NCBI GenBank assembly: GCA_963855995.1
Contig: OY979718.1
Span: 30,165,282 to 30,229,281, forward strand
From: Muricea muricata
Lineage: Eukaryota > Cnidaria > Anthozoa > Malacalcyonacea > Plexauridae
Direction of reading: 5' to 3'
DNA length: 64,000 bases
Shown here: piece by piece, positions 1 through 13,889 of the stretch
Layout of the letters: every line of letters starts with the position of its first letter
How positions within the stretch are numbered: the first letter of the stretch is position 1
Position numbers and translations under genes: made by a program
Notes under the pieces: generated by a model
What the model saw: only the letters and a program-made list of their open reading frames with translations
Told to the model about the DNA's origin: nothing
The model's database searches: none

Positions 1-3000
1 TCGCTCAACTCGTTCACTTTAGCACTGAAAAAATCATTTTAAGCTCTAAAACGTCACCCTGATCGATTTAAAACAGCAATATTTAGTTGGTGATTTGAGC
101 ATGTTTTTACGTTCAAATCGCTTTTAGAGCGCTTAAAACGCGATTTTGATGGTTCTAAGATCGTTTCTTTTCTGCTTACAAGAAAGTTATAGGTTTCTCA
201 TTTCAACATGTCAATTCGCTCATTCCGATAGTTTGAGCGTCGAAAACCTGATTCCGGCCTTGCTAAGTTCTGCAATTTCCATTTAGAAGGTCTCTTTTAG
301 GTCCGTGATTGCAGTACATCATTTCGCTCAACTCGTTCACTTTAGCACTGAAAACATCATTTTAAGCTTTAAAACGTCACCTTGATCGACATAAAACGGC
401 GATTTTAAGTTGGTGATTTGAGCATGTTTTAACGCTCAAATCGCTTCTAGAAGACTAAAAACGATATTTTGATGGTTCTAAGATCGTTTCTTTTCAGTTT
501 ACAAGAGAGTTATAGGTTTCTCATGTCAACGGGTTACTTCGCTCATCTTGATAGTTTGAGCGCCGAAAACATGATTCCCGACTTGCTAAGTTCTGCAATT
601 TCCATTTATTAGGTCTCTTTTAGGTCCGTGAATGCAGTACATCATTGCACTCAACTCGTTCACTTTAGCACTGAAAACATCATTTTAGGCTTTAAAACGT
701 CACCCCGATCGATTTAAAACAGCAACTTTTAGTTGGTGATTTGAGCATGTTTTTACGTTCAAATCGCTTCTAGAACGCTTAAAACGCGATTTTGAGTGTT
801 CTAAGATCGTTTCTTTTCAGTGTACAAGAAATTTATAGGTTTCTCATTTCAACATGTCATTTCGCTCATCCCGTTGGTTTGAGGACCGACAACCTGATTC
901 CCGACTTGCTAAGTTCTGCAATTTCCATTTAGAAGGTATCTTTTAGGTCCATGATTGCGGTACATCATTGCGCTCAACTCGTTCACTTTAGCACTGAAAA
1001 CATCAATTTAAGCTCTAAAACGTCACCCTGATGGATTTAAAACGGCGATTTTAAGTTGGTGATTTGAGCATGTTTTTACGCTCAAATCGCTTCTAGAACA
1101 CTTAGAACGCAATTTTGCTGGTTCTAAGATCGTTTTTTTTCTTTTTACAAGAGAGTTATAGGTTTCTCACGTCAACGGGTTACTTCGCTCATCTGGATAG
1201 TTTGAGCGCCGAAAACCTGATTCCCGACTTCCAAAGTTCTGCAATTTCCATCTACTAGGTCTCACTTAGGTCCGTGATTGCAGTACATTATTGCGCTCAA
1301 CTCGTTCACTTTAGCACTGAAAACATCATTTTAAGCTCTAAAACGTCACCCTGATCGATTTAAAACAGCAATTTTTCGTTGGCGATTTGAGCATGTTTTT
1401 ACGTTCAAATCGCTTCTAGAACGCTTAAAACGCGATTTTGATGGTTCTAAGATCGTTTCTTTTCTGCTTACAAGAAAGTTATAGGTTTCTCATTTCAACA
1501 TGTCATTTCGCTCATCCCGATGGTTTGAACGTCGAAAACCTAATTCCGGCCTTGCTAAGTTCTGCAATTACCATTTAGAAGGTCTCTTTTTGGTCCGTGA
1601 TTGCAGTACATCATTTCGCTCAACTCGTTTACTTTAGCACTGAAAACCTCATTTTAAGCTTTAAAACGTCACCTTGACCGACATAAAACGGCGATTTTAA
1701 GTTGGTGATTTGAGCATGTTTTAACGCTCAAATCGCATCTAGAAGACTAAAAACGCAATTTTGATGGTTCTAAGATCGTTTCCTTTCAGTTTACAAAAGA
1801 GTTAAAGGTTTCTCATGTCAACGGGTTACTTCGCTCATCTCGATAGTTTGAGCGCCGAAAATATGATTCCCGACTTGCTAAGTTCTGCAATTTCCATTTA
1901 TTAGGTCTCTTTTAGGTCCGTGAATGCAGTACATCATTGCGCTCAACTCGTTCACTTTAGCACAGAAAACATCATTTTAAAATCAAAAACGTCTCCCTGA
2001 TCGATTTAAAACGGCGATTTTAAGTTGGTGATTTGAGCATGTTTTCACGCTCAAATCGTTCTAGAACGGGTAAAACGCAATTTTGCTGGTTCTAAGATCG
2101 TTTCTTTTCAGTTTACAAGAGAGTTATAGGTTTCTCATGTCAAGGGGTTACTTCGCTCATCTCGATAGTTTGGGCGCCAAAAACCTGATTCCCGACTTGC
2201 TAAGTTCTGCAATTTCCATTGATTAGGTCTCTTTTAGGTCCGTGATTGCAGTACATTATTGCGCTCGACTCGTTCACTTTAGCACTGAAAACATCATTTT
2301 AAGCTCTAAAACGTCACCCTGATCGATTTAAAACAGCAACTTTTCGTTGGTGATTTGAGCATGTTTTTACGTTCAAATCGCTTCTAGAATGCTTAAAACG
2401 CGATTTTGATGGTTCTAAGATCGTTTCTTCTCAGTTCACAAGTAAGCTCTACGTTTCTCATGTCAAGGTGTTATTTTGCTAATCTCGATGGTTTGAGAGC
2501 CGAAAATATGATTCCCGACATGCTTAGTTCTGCAATTTCAATTTAGAAGGTCTCTTTTAGGTCCGTGAATGCAGTACATCATTGCGCTCAACTCGTTCAC
2601 TTTAGCACTGAAAACATCATTTTAAAATCAAAAACGTCTCCCTGATCGATTTAAAACGGCGATTTTAAGTTGGTGATTTGAGCATGTTTTCACGCTCAAA
2701 TCGTTCTAGAACGGTAAAACGCAATTTTGCTGGTTCTAAGATCGTTTCTTTTCAGTTTACAAGAGAGTTATAGGTTTCTCATGTCAAGGGGTTACTTCGC
2801 TCATCTCGATAGTTTGGGCGCCAAAAATTTGATTCCCGACTTGCTAAGTTCTGCAATTTCGATTTATTGGGTCTCTTTTAGGTCCGTCATTGCAGTACAT
2901 TATTGCGCTCAACTCGTTCACTTTAGCACTGAAAACATCATTTTAAGCTCTAAAACGTCATCCTGAGCGATTTAAAACAATAATTTTTAGTTGGTGATTT

Positions 3001-6000
3001 GAGCATGTTTTCACGCTCAAATCGTTCTAGAACAGGTAAAACGCAATTTTGATGGTTCTAAGATCGTTTCTGTTAAGTTTACTAGAGAGTTTTCAGTTTC
3101 TCATGTCAACGGGTTACTTCGCTCATCTCGATAGTTTGAGCGCCGAGAACATGATTCCCGACTTGCTCAGTTCTGCAATTTCCATTTATTGTGTCTCTTT
3201 TAGGTCCGTGATTGCAGTACATCATTTCGCTCAACTCGTTCACTTTAGCACTGAAAAAATCATTTTAAGCTCTAAAACGTCACCCTGATCGATTTAAAAC
3301 AGCAATATTTAGTTGGTGATTTGAGCATGTTTTTACGTTCAAATCGCTTTTAGAGCGCTTAAAACGCGATTTTGATGGTTCTAAGATCGTTTCTTTTCTG
3401 CTTACAAGAAAGTTATAGGTTTCTCATTTCAACATGTCAATTCGCTCATTCCGATAGTTTGAGCGTCGAAAACCTGATTCCGGCCTTGCTAAGTTCTGCA
3501 ATTTCCATTTAGAAGGTCTCTTTTAGGTCCGTGATTGCAGTACATCATTTCGCTCAACTCGTTCACTTTAGCACTGAAAACATCATTTTAAGCTTTAAAA
3601 CGTCACCTTGATCGACATAAAACGGCGATTTTAAGTTGGTGATTTGAGCATGTTTTAACGCTCAAATCGCTTCTAGAAGACTAAAAACGATATTTTGATG
3701 GTTCTAAGATCGTTTCTTTTCAGTTTACAAGAGAGTTATAGGTTTCTCATGTCAACGGGTTACTTCGCTCATCTTGATAGTTTGAGCGCCGAAAACATGA
3801 TTCCCGACTTGCTAAGTTCTGCAATTTCCATTTATTAGGTCTCTTTTAGGTCCGTGAATGCAGTACATCATTGCACTCAACTCGTTCACTTTAGCACTGA
3901 AAACATCATTTTAGGCTTTAAAACGTCACCCCGATCGATTTAAAACAGCAACTTTTAGTTGGTGATTTGAGCATGTTTTTACGTTCAAATCGCTTCTAGA
4001 ACGCTTAAAACGCGATTTTGAGTGTTCTAAGATCGTTTCTTTTCAGTGTACAAGAAATTTATAGGTTTCTCATTTCAACATGTCATTTCGCTCATCCCGT
4101 TGGTTTGAGGACCGACAACCTGATTCCCGACTTGCTAAGTTCTGCAATTTCCATTTAGAAGGTATCTTTTAGGTCCATGATTGCGGTACATCATTGCGCT
4201 CAACTCGTTCACTTTAGCACTGAAAACATCAATTTAAGCTCTAAAACGTCACCCTGATGGATTTAAAACGGCGATTTTAAGTTGGTGATTTGAGCATGTT
4301 TTTACGCTCAAATCGCTTCTAGAACACTTAGAACGCAATTTTGCTGGTTCTAAGATCGTTTTTTTTCTTTTTACAAGAGAGTTATAGGTTTCTCACGTCA
4401 ACGGGTTACTTCGCTCATCTGGATAGTTTGAGCGCCGAAAACCTGATTCCCGACTTCCAAAGTTCTGCAATTTCCATCTACTAGGTCTCACTTAGGTCCG
4501 TGATTGCAGTACATTATTGCGCTCAACTCGTTCACTTTAGCACTGAAAACATCATTTTAAGCTCTAAAACGTCACCCTGATCGATTTAAAACAGCAATTT
4601 TTCGTTGGCGATTTGAGCATGTTTTTACGTTCAAATCGCTTCTAGAACGCTTAAAACGCGATTTTGATGGTTCTAAGATCGTTTCTTTTCTGCTTACAAG
4701 AAAGTTATAGGTTTCTCATTTCAACATGTCATTTCGCTCATCCCGATGGTTTGAACGTCGAAAACCTAATTCCGGCCTTGCTAAGTTCTGCAATTACCAT
4801 TTAGAAGGTCTCTTTTTGGTCCGTGATTGCAGTACATCATTTCGCTCAACTCGTTTACTTTAGCACTGAAAACCTCATTTTAAGCTTTAAAACGTCACCT
4901 TGACCGACATAAAACGGCGATTTTAAGTTGGTGATTTGAGCATGTTTTAACGCTCAAATCGCATCTAGAAGACTAAAAACGCAATTTTGATGGTTCTAAG
5001 ATCGTTTCCTTTCAGTTTACAAAAGAGTTAAAGGTTTCTCATGTCAACGGGTTACTTCGCTCATCTCGATAGTTTGAGCGCCGAAAATATGATTCCCGAC
5101 TTGCTAAGTTCTGCAATTTCCATTTATTAGGTCTCTTTTAGGTCCGTGAATGCAGTACATCATTGCGCTCAACTCGTTCACTTTAGCACAGAAAACATCA
5201 TTTTAAAATCAAAAACGTCTCCCTGATCGATTTAAAACGGCGATTTTAAGTTGGTGATTTGAGCATGTTTTCACGCTCAAATCGTTCTAGAACGGGTAAA
5301 ACGCAATTTTGCTGGTTCTAAGATCGTTTCTTTTCAGTTTACAAGAGAGTTATAGGTTTCTCATGTCAAGGGGTTACTTCGCTCATCTCGATAGTTTGGG
5401 CGCCAAAAACCTGATTCCCGACTTGCTAAGTTCTGCAATTTCCATTGATTAGGTCTCTTTTAGGTCCGTGATTGCAGTACATTATTGCGCTCGACTCGTT
5501 CACTTTAGCACTGAAAACATCATTTTAAGCTCTAAAACGTCACCCTGATCGATTTAAAACAGCAACTTTTCGTTGGTGATTTGAGCATGTTTTTACGTTC
5601 AAATCGCTTCTAGAATGCTTAAAACGCGATTTTGATGGTTCTAAGATCGTTTTTTCTCAGTTCACAAGTAAGCTCTACGTTTCTCATGTCAAGGTGTTAT
5701 TTTGCTAATCTCGATGGTTTGAGAGCCGAAAATATGATTCCCGACATGCTTAGTTCTGCAATTTCAATTTAGAAGGTCTCTTTTAGGTCCGTGAATGCAG
5801 TACATCATTGCGCTCAACTCGTTCACTTTAGCACTGAAAACATCATTTTAAAATCAAAAACGTCTCCCTGATCGATTTAAAACGGCGATTTTAAGTTGGT
5901 GATTTGAGCATGTTTTCACGCTCAAATCGTTCTAGAACGGTAAAACGCAATTTTGCTGGTTCTAAGATCGTTTCTTTTCAGTTTACAAGAGAGTTATAGG

Positions 6001-9000
6001 TTTCTCATGTCAAGGGGTTACTTCGCTCATCTCGATAGTTTGGGCGCCAAAAATTTGATTCCCGACTTGCTAAGTTCTGCAATTTCGATTTATTGGGTCT
6101 CTTTTAGGTCCGTCATTGCAGTACATTATTGCGCTCAACTCGTTCACTTTAGCACTGAAAACATCATTTTAAGCTCTAAAACGTCATCCTGAGCGATTTA
6201 AAACAATAATTTTTAGTTGGTGATTTGAGCATGTTTTCACGCTCAAATCGTTCTAGAACAGGTAAAACGCAATTTTGATGGTTCTAAGATCGTTTCTGTT
6301 AAGTTTACTAGAGAGTTTTCGGTTTCTCATGTCAACGGGTTACTTCGCTCATCTCGATAGTTTGAGCGCCGAAAACATGATTCCCGACTTGCTCAGTTCT
6401 GCAATTTCCATTTATTGTGTCTCTTTTAGGTCCGTGATTGCAGTACATCATTTCGCTCAACTCGTTCACTTTAGCACTGAAAAAATCATTTTAAGCTCTA
6501 AAACGTCACCCTGATCGATTTAAAACAGCAATATTTAGTTGGTGATTTGAGCATGTTTTTACGTTCAAATCGCTTTTAGAGCGCTTAAAACGCGATTTTG
6601 ATGGTTCTAAGATCGTTTCTTTTCTGCTTACAAGAAAGTTATAGGTTTCTCATTTCAACATGTCAATTCGCTCATTCCGATAGTTTGAGCGTCGAAAACC
6701 TGATTCCGGCCTTGCTAAGTTCTGCAATTTCCATTTAGAAGGTCTCTTTTAGGTCCGTGATTGCAGTACATCATTTCGCTCAACTCGTTCACTTTAGCAC
6801 TGAAAACATCATTTTAAGCTTTAAAACGTCACCTTGATCGACATAAAACGGCGATTTTAAGTTGGTGATTTGAGCATGTTTTAACGCTCAAATCGCTTCT
6901 AGAAGACTAAAAACGATATTTTGATGGTTCTAAGATCGTTTCTTTTCAGTTTACAACAGAGTTATAGGTTTCTCATGTCAACGGGTTACTTCGCTCATCT
7001 CGATAGTTTGAGCGCCGAAAACATGATTCCCGACTTGCTAAGTTCTGCAATTTCCATTTATTAGGTCTCTTTTAGGTCCGTGAATGCAGTACATCATTGC
7101 ACTCAACTCGTTCACTTTAGCACTGAAAACATCATTTTAGGCTTTAAAACGTCACCCTGATCGATTTAAAACAGCAACTTTTAGTTGGTGATTTGAGCAT
7201 GTTTTTACGTTCAAATCGCTTCTAGAACGCTTAAAACGCGATTTTGAGTGTTCTAAGATCGTTTCTTTTCAGTGTACAAGAAATTTATAGGTTTCTCATT
7301 TCAACATGTCATTTCGCTCATCCCGTTGGTTTGAGGACCGAAAACCTGATTCCCGACTTGCTAAGTTCTGCAATTTCCATTTAGAAGGTATCTTTTAGGT
7401 CCATGATTGCGGTACATCATTGCGCTCAACTCGTTCACTTTAGCACTGAAAACATTAATTTAAGCTCTAAAACGTCACCCTGATGGATTTAAAACGGCGA
7501 TTTTAAGTTGGTGATTTGAGCATGTTTTTACGCTCAAATCGCTTCTAGAACACTTAGAACGCAATTTTGCTGGTTCTAAGATCGTTTTTTTTCTTTTTAC
7601 AAGAGAGTTATAGGTTTCTCACGTCAACGGGTTACTTCGCTCATATGGATAGTTTGAGCGCCGAAAACCTGATTCCCGACTTCCAAAGTTCTGCAATTTC
7701 CATCTATTAGGTCTCACTTAGGTCCGTGATTGCAGTACATTATTGCGCTCAACTCGTTCACTTTAGCACTGAAAACATCATTTTAAGCTCTAAAACGTCA
7801 CCCTGATCGATTTAAAACAGCAATTTTTCGTTGGCGATTTGAGCATGTTTTTACGTTCAAATCGCTTCTAGAACGCTTAAAACGCGATTTTGATGGTTCT
7901 AAGATCGTTTCTTTTCTGCTTACAAGAAAGTTATAGGTTTCTCATTTCAACATGTCATTTCGCTCATCCCGATGGTTTGAACGTCGAAAACCTAATTCCG
8001 GCCTTGCTAAGTTCTGCAATTACCATTTAGAAGGTCTCTTTTTGGTCCGTGATTGCAGTACATCATTTCGCTCAACTCGTTTACTTTAGCACTGAAAACA
8101 TCATTTTAAGCTTTAAAACGTCACCTTGACCGACATAAAACGGCGATTTTAAGTTGGTGATTTGAGCATGTTTTAACGCTCAAATCGCATCTAGAAGACT
8201 AAAAACGCAATTTTGATGGTTCTAAGATCGTTTCCTTTCAGTTTACAAAAGAGTTAAAGGTTTCTCATGTCAACGGGTTACTTCGCTCATCTCGATAGTT
8301 TGAGCGCCGAAAATATGATTCCCGACTTGCTAAGTTCTGCAATTTCCATTTATTAGGTCTCTTTTAGGTCCGTGAATGCAGTACATCATTGCGCTCAACT
8401 CGTTCACTTTAGCACAGAAAACATCATTTTAAAATCAAAAACGTCTTCCTGATCGATTTAAAACGGCGATTTTAAGTTGGTGATTTGAGCATGTTTTCAC
8501 GCTCAAATCGTTCTAGAACGGGTAAAACGCAATTTTGCTGGTTCTAAGATCGTTTCTTTTCAGTTTACAAGAGAGTTATAGGTTTCTCATGTCAAGGGGT
8601 TACTTCGCTCATCTCGATAGTTTGGGCGCCAAAAACCTGATTCCCGACTTGCTAAGTTCTGCAATTTCCATTTATTAGGTCTCTTTTAGGTCCGTGATTG
8701 CAGTACATTATTGCGCTCGACTCGTTCACTTTAGCACTGAAAACATCATTTTAAGCTCTAAAACGTCACCCTGATCGATTTAAAACAGCAACTTTTCGTT
8801 GGTGATTTGAGCATGTTTTTACGTTCAAATCGCTTCTAGAGCGGTTAAAACGCGATTTTTATGGTTCTAAGATCGTTTCTGTTCAGTGTACAAGCAAGTT
8901 ATAGGTTTCTCATTTCAACATGTCATTTCGCTTATCCCGATGGTTTGAGCGCCGAAAACCTGATTCCCGACTTGCTAAGTTCTGCAATTTCCATTTAGAA

Positions 9001-11540
9001 GGTCTCTTTTAGGTCCGTTATTGCAGTACATCATTGCACTCAACTCGTTCACTTTAGCACTGAAAACATCATTTTAAGCTCTAAAACGTCGCCCTGATCG
9101 ACATAAAACGGCGATTTTTAGTTGGTGATTTGAGCATGTTTTTACGCTCAAATCGCTTCTAGAACACTTAAAACGCAATTTTGATGGTTCTAAGATCGTT
9201 GCTGTTCAGTTTACTAGAAAGTTATAGGTTTCTTATTTCAACGGGTTACTTCGCTCATCTCGATAGTTTGAGCGCCGAAAACATGATTCCCGACTTGCTA
9301 AGTTCTGCAATTTCTATTTATTGGGTCTCTTTTAGGTCCGTCATTGCAGTACATTATTGCGCTCAACTCGTTCACTTTAGCACTGAAAACATCATTTTAA
9401 GCTCTAAAACGTCACCCTGAGCGATTTAAAACAGTAATTTTTATTTGGTGATTTGAGCATGTTTTCACGCTCAAATCGTTCTAGAACAGGTAAAACGCAA
9501 TTTTGATGGTTCTAAGATCGTTTCTGTTAAGTTTACTAGAGAGTTTTCGGTTTCTCATGTCAACGGGTTACTTCGCTCATCTCGATAGTTTGGGCGCCGA
9601 AAACATGATTCCCGACTTGCTCAGTTCTGCAATTTCCATTTATTGTGTCTCTTTTAGGTCCGTGATTGCAGTACATCATTTCGCTCAACTCGTTCACTTT
9701 AGCACGGAAAAAATCATTTTAAGCTCTAAAACGTCACCCTGATCGATTTAAAACAGCAATATTTAGTTGGTGATTTGAGCATGTTTTTACGTTCAAATCG
9801 CTTTTAGAGCGCTTAAAACGCGATTTTGATGGTTCTAAGATCGTTTCTTTTCTGCTTACAAGAAAGTTATAGGTTTCTCATTTCAACATGTCAATTCGCT
9901 CATTCCGATGGTTTGAGCGTCGAAAACCTGATTCCGGCCTTGCTAAGTTCTGCAATTTCCATTTAGAAGGTCTCTTTTAGGTCCGTGATTGCAGTACATC
10001 ATTTCGCTCAACTCGTTCACTTTAGCACTGAAAACATCATTTTAAGCTTTAAAACGTCACCTTGATCGACATAAAACGGCGATTTTAAGTTGGTGATTTG
10101 AGCATGTTTTAACGCTCAAATCGCTTCTAGAAGACTAAAAACGATATTTTGATGGTTCTAAGATCGTTTCTTTTCAGTTTACAAGAGAGTTATAGGTTTC
10201 TCATGTCAACGGGTTACTTCGCTCATCTCGATAGTTTGAGCGCCGAAAACGTGATTCCCGACTTGCTAAGTTCTGCAATTTCCATTTATTAGGTCTCTTT
10301 TAGGTCCGTGAATGCAGTACATCATTGCACTCAACTCGTTCACTTTAGCACTGAAAACATCATTTTAGGCTTTAAAACGTCACCCTGATCGATTTAAAAC
10401 AGCAACTTTTAGTTGGTGATTTGAGCAAGTTTTTACGTTCAAATCGCTTCTAGAACGCTTAAAACGCGATTTTGAGTGTTCTAAGATCGTTTCTTTTCAG
10501 TGTACAAGAAATTTATAGGTTTCTCATTTCAACAAGTCATTTCGCTCATCCCGTTGGTTTGAGGACCGAAAACCTGATTCCCGACTTGCTAAGTTCTGCA
10601 ATTTCCATTTAGAAGGTATCTTTTAGGTCCATGATTGCGGTACATCATTGCGCTCAACTCGTTCACTTTAGCACTGAAAACATCAATTTAAGCTCTAAAA
10701 CGTCACCCTGATGGATTTAAAACGGCGATTTTAAGTTGGTGATTTGAGCATGTTTTTACGCTCAAATCGCTTCTAGAACACTTAGAACGCAATTTTGCTG
10801 GTTCTAAGATCGTTTCTTTTCAGTTTACAAGAGAGTTATAGGTTTCTCATGTCAACGGGTTACTTCGCTCATCTGGATAGTTTGAGCGCCGAAAACCTGA
10901 TTCCCGACTTCCAAAGTTCTGCAATTTCCATCTATTAGGTCTCACTTAGGTCCGTGATTGCAGTACATTATTGCGCTCAACTCCTTCACTTTAGCACTGA
11001 AAACATCATTTTAAGCTCTAAAACGTCACCCTGATCGATTTAAAACAGCAATTTTTCGTTGGCGATTTGAGCATGTTTTTACGTTCAAATCGCTTCTAGA
11101 ACGCTTAAAACGCCATTTTGATGGTTCTAAGATCGTTTCTTTTCTGCTTACAAGAAAGTTATAGGTTTCTCATTTCAACATGTCATTTCGCTCATCCCGA
11201 TGGTTTGAGCGTCGAAAACCTAATTCCGGCCTTGCTAAGTTCTGCAATTACCATTTAGAAGGTCTCTTTTTGGTGCGTGATTGCAGTACATCATTTCGCT
11301 CAACTCGTTTGCTTTAGCACTGAAAACATCATTTTAAGCTTTAAAACGTCACCTTGACCGACATAAAACAGCGATTTTAAGTTGGTGATTTGAGCATGTT
11401 TTAACGCTCAAATCGCATCTAGAAGACTAAAAACGCAATTTTGATGGTTCTAAGATCGTTTCCTTTCAGTTTACAAAAGAGTTAAAGGTTTCTCATGTCA
11501 ACGGGTTACTTCGCTCATCTCGATAGTTTGAGCGCCGAAA
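1..11540. repeat. Ten-monomer higher-order repeat, about 3.6 copies of 3226-3228 bp
   Basis: The window starts in the same phase as position 3227, and the same sequence recurs at 6453 and about 9681, a period of 3226-3228 bp or ten monomers. In units 1 and 2 the monomer order is roughly A B A B A B B' C B' B, where C is the 'caaggtgttattttgctaat' type. Units 1 and 2 differ at only a handful of bases that I noticed. Unit 3 differs more: the type C monomer is replaced by a type A monomer around 8840-9180. The fourth copy loses the pattern near 11540. Unit phase is arbitrary. Confidence 0.9.
1061..1088. repeat. Representative monomer dyad (9-bp stem, 10-base loop)
   Basis: GATTTGAGC at 1061-1069 is the perfect reverse complement of GCTCAAATC at 1080-1088, separated by 'atgtttttac'. 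A G-T wobble and a further C-G pair can extend the stem. The same dyad occurs once in every monomer. In monomers reading 'acgttcaaatcg' one stem position is mismatched, and the loop varies between 'atgtttttac', 'atgttttcac' and 'atgttttaac'. A second shorter dyad, CGCTCA...TGAGCG, lies in type B monomers, for example 1186-1208. The sequence shows the symmetry. A role in cruciform formation or protein binding is inference. Confidence 0.8.
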
Positions 11541-13889
11541 ACCTGATTCCCGACTTCCAAAGTTCTGCAATTTCCATCTATTAGGTCTCACTTAGGTCCG
11601 TGATTGCAGTACATTATTGCGCTCAACTCCTTCACTTTAGCACTGAAAACATCATTTTAAGCTCTAAAACGTCACCCTGATCGATTTAAAACAGCAATTT
11701 TTCGTTGGCGATTTGAGCATGTTTTTACGTTCAAATCGCTTCTAGAACGCTTAAAACGCGATTTTGATGGTTCTAAGATCGTTTCTTTTCTGCTTACAAG
11801 AAAGTTATAGGTTTCTCATTTCAACATGTCATTTCGCTCATCCCGATGGTTTGAGCGTCGAAAACCTGATTCCGGCCTTGCTAAGTTCTGCAATTTCCAT
11901 TTAGAAGGTCTCTTTTAGGTCCGTGATTGCATTACATCATTTCGCTCAACTCGTTCACTTTAGCACTGAAAACATCATTTTAAACTCAAAAACGTCACCC
12001 TGATCGATTTAAAAACGGCGATTTTAAGTGTGTGATTTGAGCATGTTTTCACGCTCAAATCGTTCTAGAACGGGTAAAACGCAATTTTGATGGTTCTAAG
12101 ATCGTTTCTGTTCAGTTTACTAGAGAGTTATAGGTTTCTCATGTCAACGGGTTACTTCGCTCATCTCGATAGTTTGAGCGCCGAAAACATGATTCCCGAC
12201 TTGCTAAGTTCTGAAATTTCCATTTAGAAGGTCTCTTTTAGGTCCGTGAATGCAGTACATCATTGCGCTCAACTCGTTCACTTTAGCACAGAAAACATCA
12301 TTTTAAGCTTTAAAACGTCACCCTGATTGGTTTAAAACGGCAACTTTTAGTTGGGGATTTGAGCATATTTTTACGTTCAAATCGCTTCTAGAACGCTTAA
12401 AAGGTGATTTTGATGGTTCTAAGATCGTTTCTTTTCTGCTTACAAGAAAGTTATAGGTTTCTGATTTCAACATGTCATTTCGCTCATCCCGTTATTTTGA
12501 GGACCGAAAACCTGATTCCCGACTTGCTAAGTTCTGCAATTTCCATTTACAAGGTCTCTTTTAGGTCCGTGATTGCAGTACATCATTTCGCTCTACTCGT
12601 TCACTTTAGCACTGAAAACATCATTTTAAGCTTGAAAACGTCACCTTGATCGACATAAATCGGCGATTTTAAGTTGGTGATTGGAGCATGTTTTAACGCT
12701 CAAATCGCTTCTAGAAGACTAAAAACGCAATTTTGATGGTTCTAAGATCGTTTCTTTTCAGTTTACAAGAGAGTTATAGGTTTCTCATGTCAACGGGTTA
12801 CTTCGCTCATCTCGATAGTTTGAGCGCCGAAAACATGATTCCCGACTTGCTAAGTTCTGCAATTTCCATTTAGAAGGTCTCTTTTAGGTCCGTGAATGCA
12901 GTACATCATTGCGCTCAACTCGTTCACTTTAGCACAGAAAACATCATTTTAAGCTTTAAAACGTCACCCTGATTGGTTTAAAACGGCAACTTTTAGTTGG
13001 GGATTTGAGCATATTTTTACGTTCAAATCGCTTCTAGAACGCTTAAAAGGTGATTTTGATGGTTCTAAGATCGTTTCTTTTCTGCTTACAAGAAAGTTAT
13101 AGGTTTCTCATTTCAACATGTCAATTCGCTCATTCCGATAGTTTGAGCGTCGAAAACCTGATTCCGGCCTTGCTAAGTTCTGCAATTTCCATTTAGAAGG
13201 TCTCTTTTAGGTCCGTGATTGCAGTACATCATTTCGCTCAACTCGTTCACTTTAGCACTGAAAACATCATTTTAAGCTTTAAAACGTCACCTTGATCGAC
13301 ATAAAACGGCGATTTTAAGTTGGTGATTTGAGCATGTTTTAACGCTCAAATCGCTTCTAGAAGACTAAAAACGATATTTTGATGGTTCTAAGATCGTTTC
13401 TTTTCAGTTTACAAGAGAGTTATAGGTTTCTCATGTCAACGGGTTACTTCGCTCATCTCGATAGTTTGAGCGCCGAAAACATGATTCCCGACTTGCTAAG
13501 TTCTGCAATTTCCATTTATTAGGTCTCTTTTAGGTCCGTGAATGCAGTACATCATTGCACTCAACTCCTTAACTTTAGCACTGAAAACATCATTTTAGGC
13601 TTTAAAACGTCACCCTGATCGATTTAAAACAGCAACTTTTAGTAGGTGATTTGAGCATGTTTTTACGTTCAAATCGCTTCTAGAACGCTTAAAACGCGAT
13701 TTTGAGTGTTCTAAGATCGTTTCTTTTCAGTGTACAAGAAATTTATAGGTTTCTCATTTCAACATGTCATTTCGCTCATCCCGTTGGTTTGAGGACCGAA
13801 AACCTGATTCCCGACTTTCTAAGTTCTGCAATTTCCATTTAGAAGGTATCTTTTAGGTCCATGATTGCGGTACATCATTGCGCTCAACT
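11541..13889. repeat. Mixed satellite with a dimeric sub-repeat (about 646 bp)
   Basis: After the 10-mer pattern is lost, the segment contains monomers with 'ccctgattggtttaaaacgg' at about 12324 and 12970, a two-monomer spacing. Its monomer variants ('aaaaggtgattttg', 'gtgtgatttgag', 'cataaatcggcg') are the ones found in the 13-mer repeat further right. The last full variants before the retrotransposon match the 10-mer again. This is a chimeric junction between higher-order repeat families. Confidence 0.75.

Larger units (their letters stand above)
1..13889. repeat. Satellite array, left segment (about 43 monomers of 322-323 bp)
   Basis: A head-to-tail tandem repeat in which landmarks such as 'tagcactgaaaacatcattt', 'gatttgagcatgttt' and 'ggttctaagatcgtttc' recur every 322-323 bases without a gap. 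Monomers fall into sequence types. Type A reads 'catttcaacatgtca' and then 'ccatttagaaggt'. Type B reads 'catgtcaacgggttac' and then 'ccatttattaggt'. A and B tend to alternate. The sequence is AT-rich with frequent stops in all frames. No gene is visible in this segment. Centromeric or pericentromeric location is typical for arrays like this but is an inference. Confidence 0.97.

Noticed and set aside
1180-1230. CENP-B box (TTCG....A..CGGG) in the monomers
   Set aside because: 'ttcgctcatcccgatgg' and 'ttcccgacttgctaag' match only part of the essential bases, so no convincing box is present.
1-13889. CRISPR-like array
   Set aside because: Repeats are 322-bp units with no short repeat plus unique spacer pattern, in a eukaryotic context.
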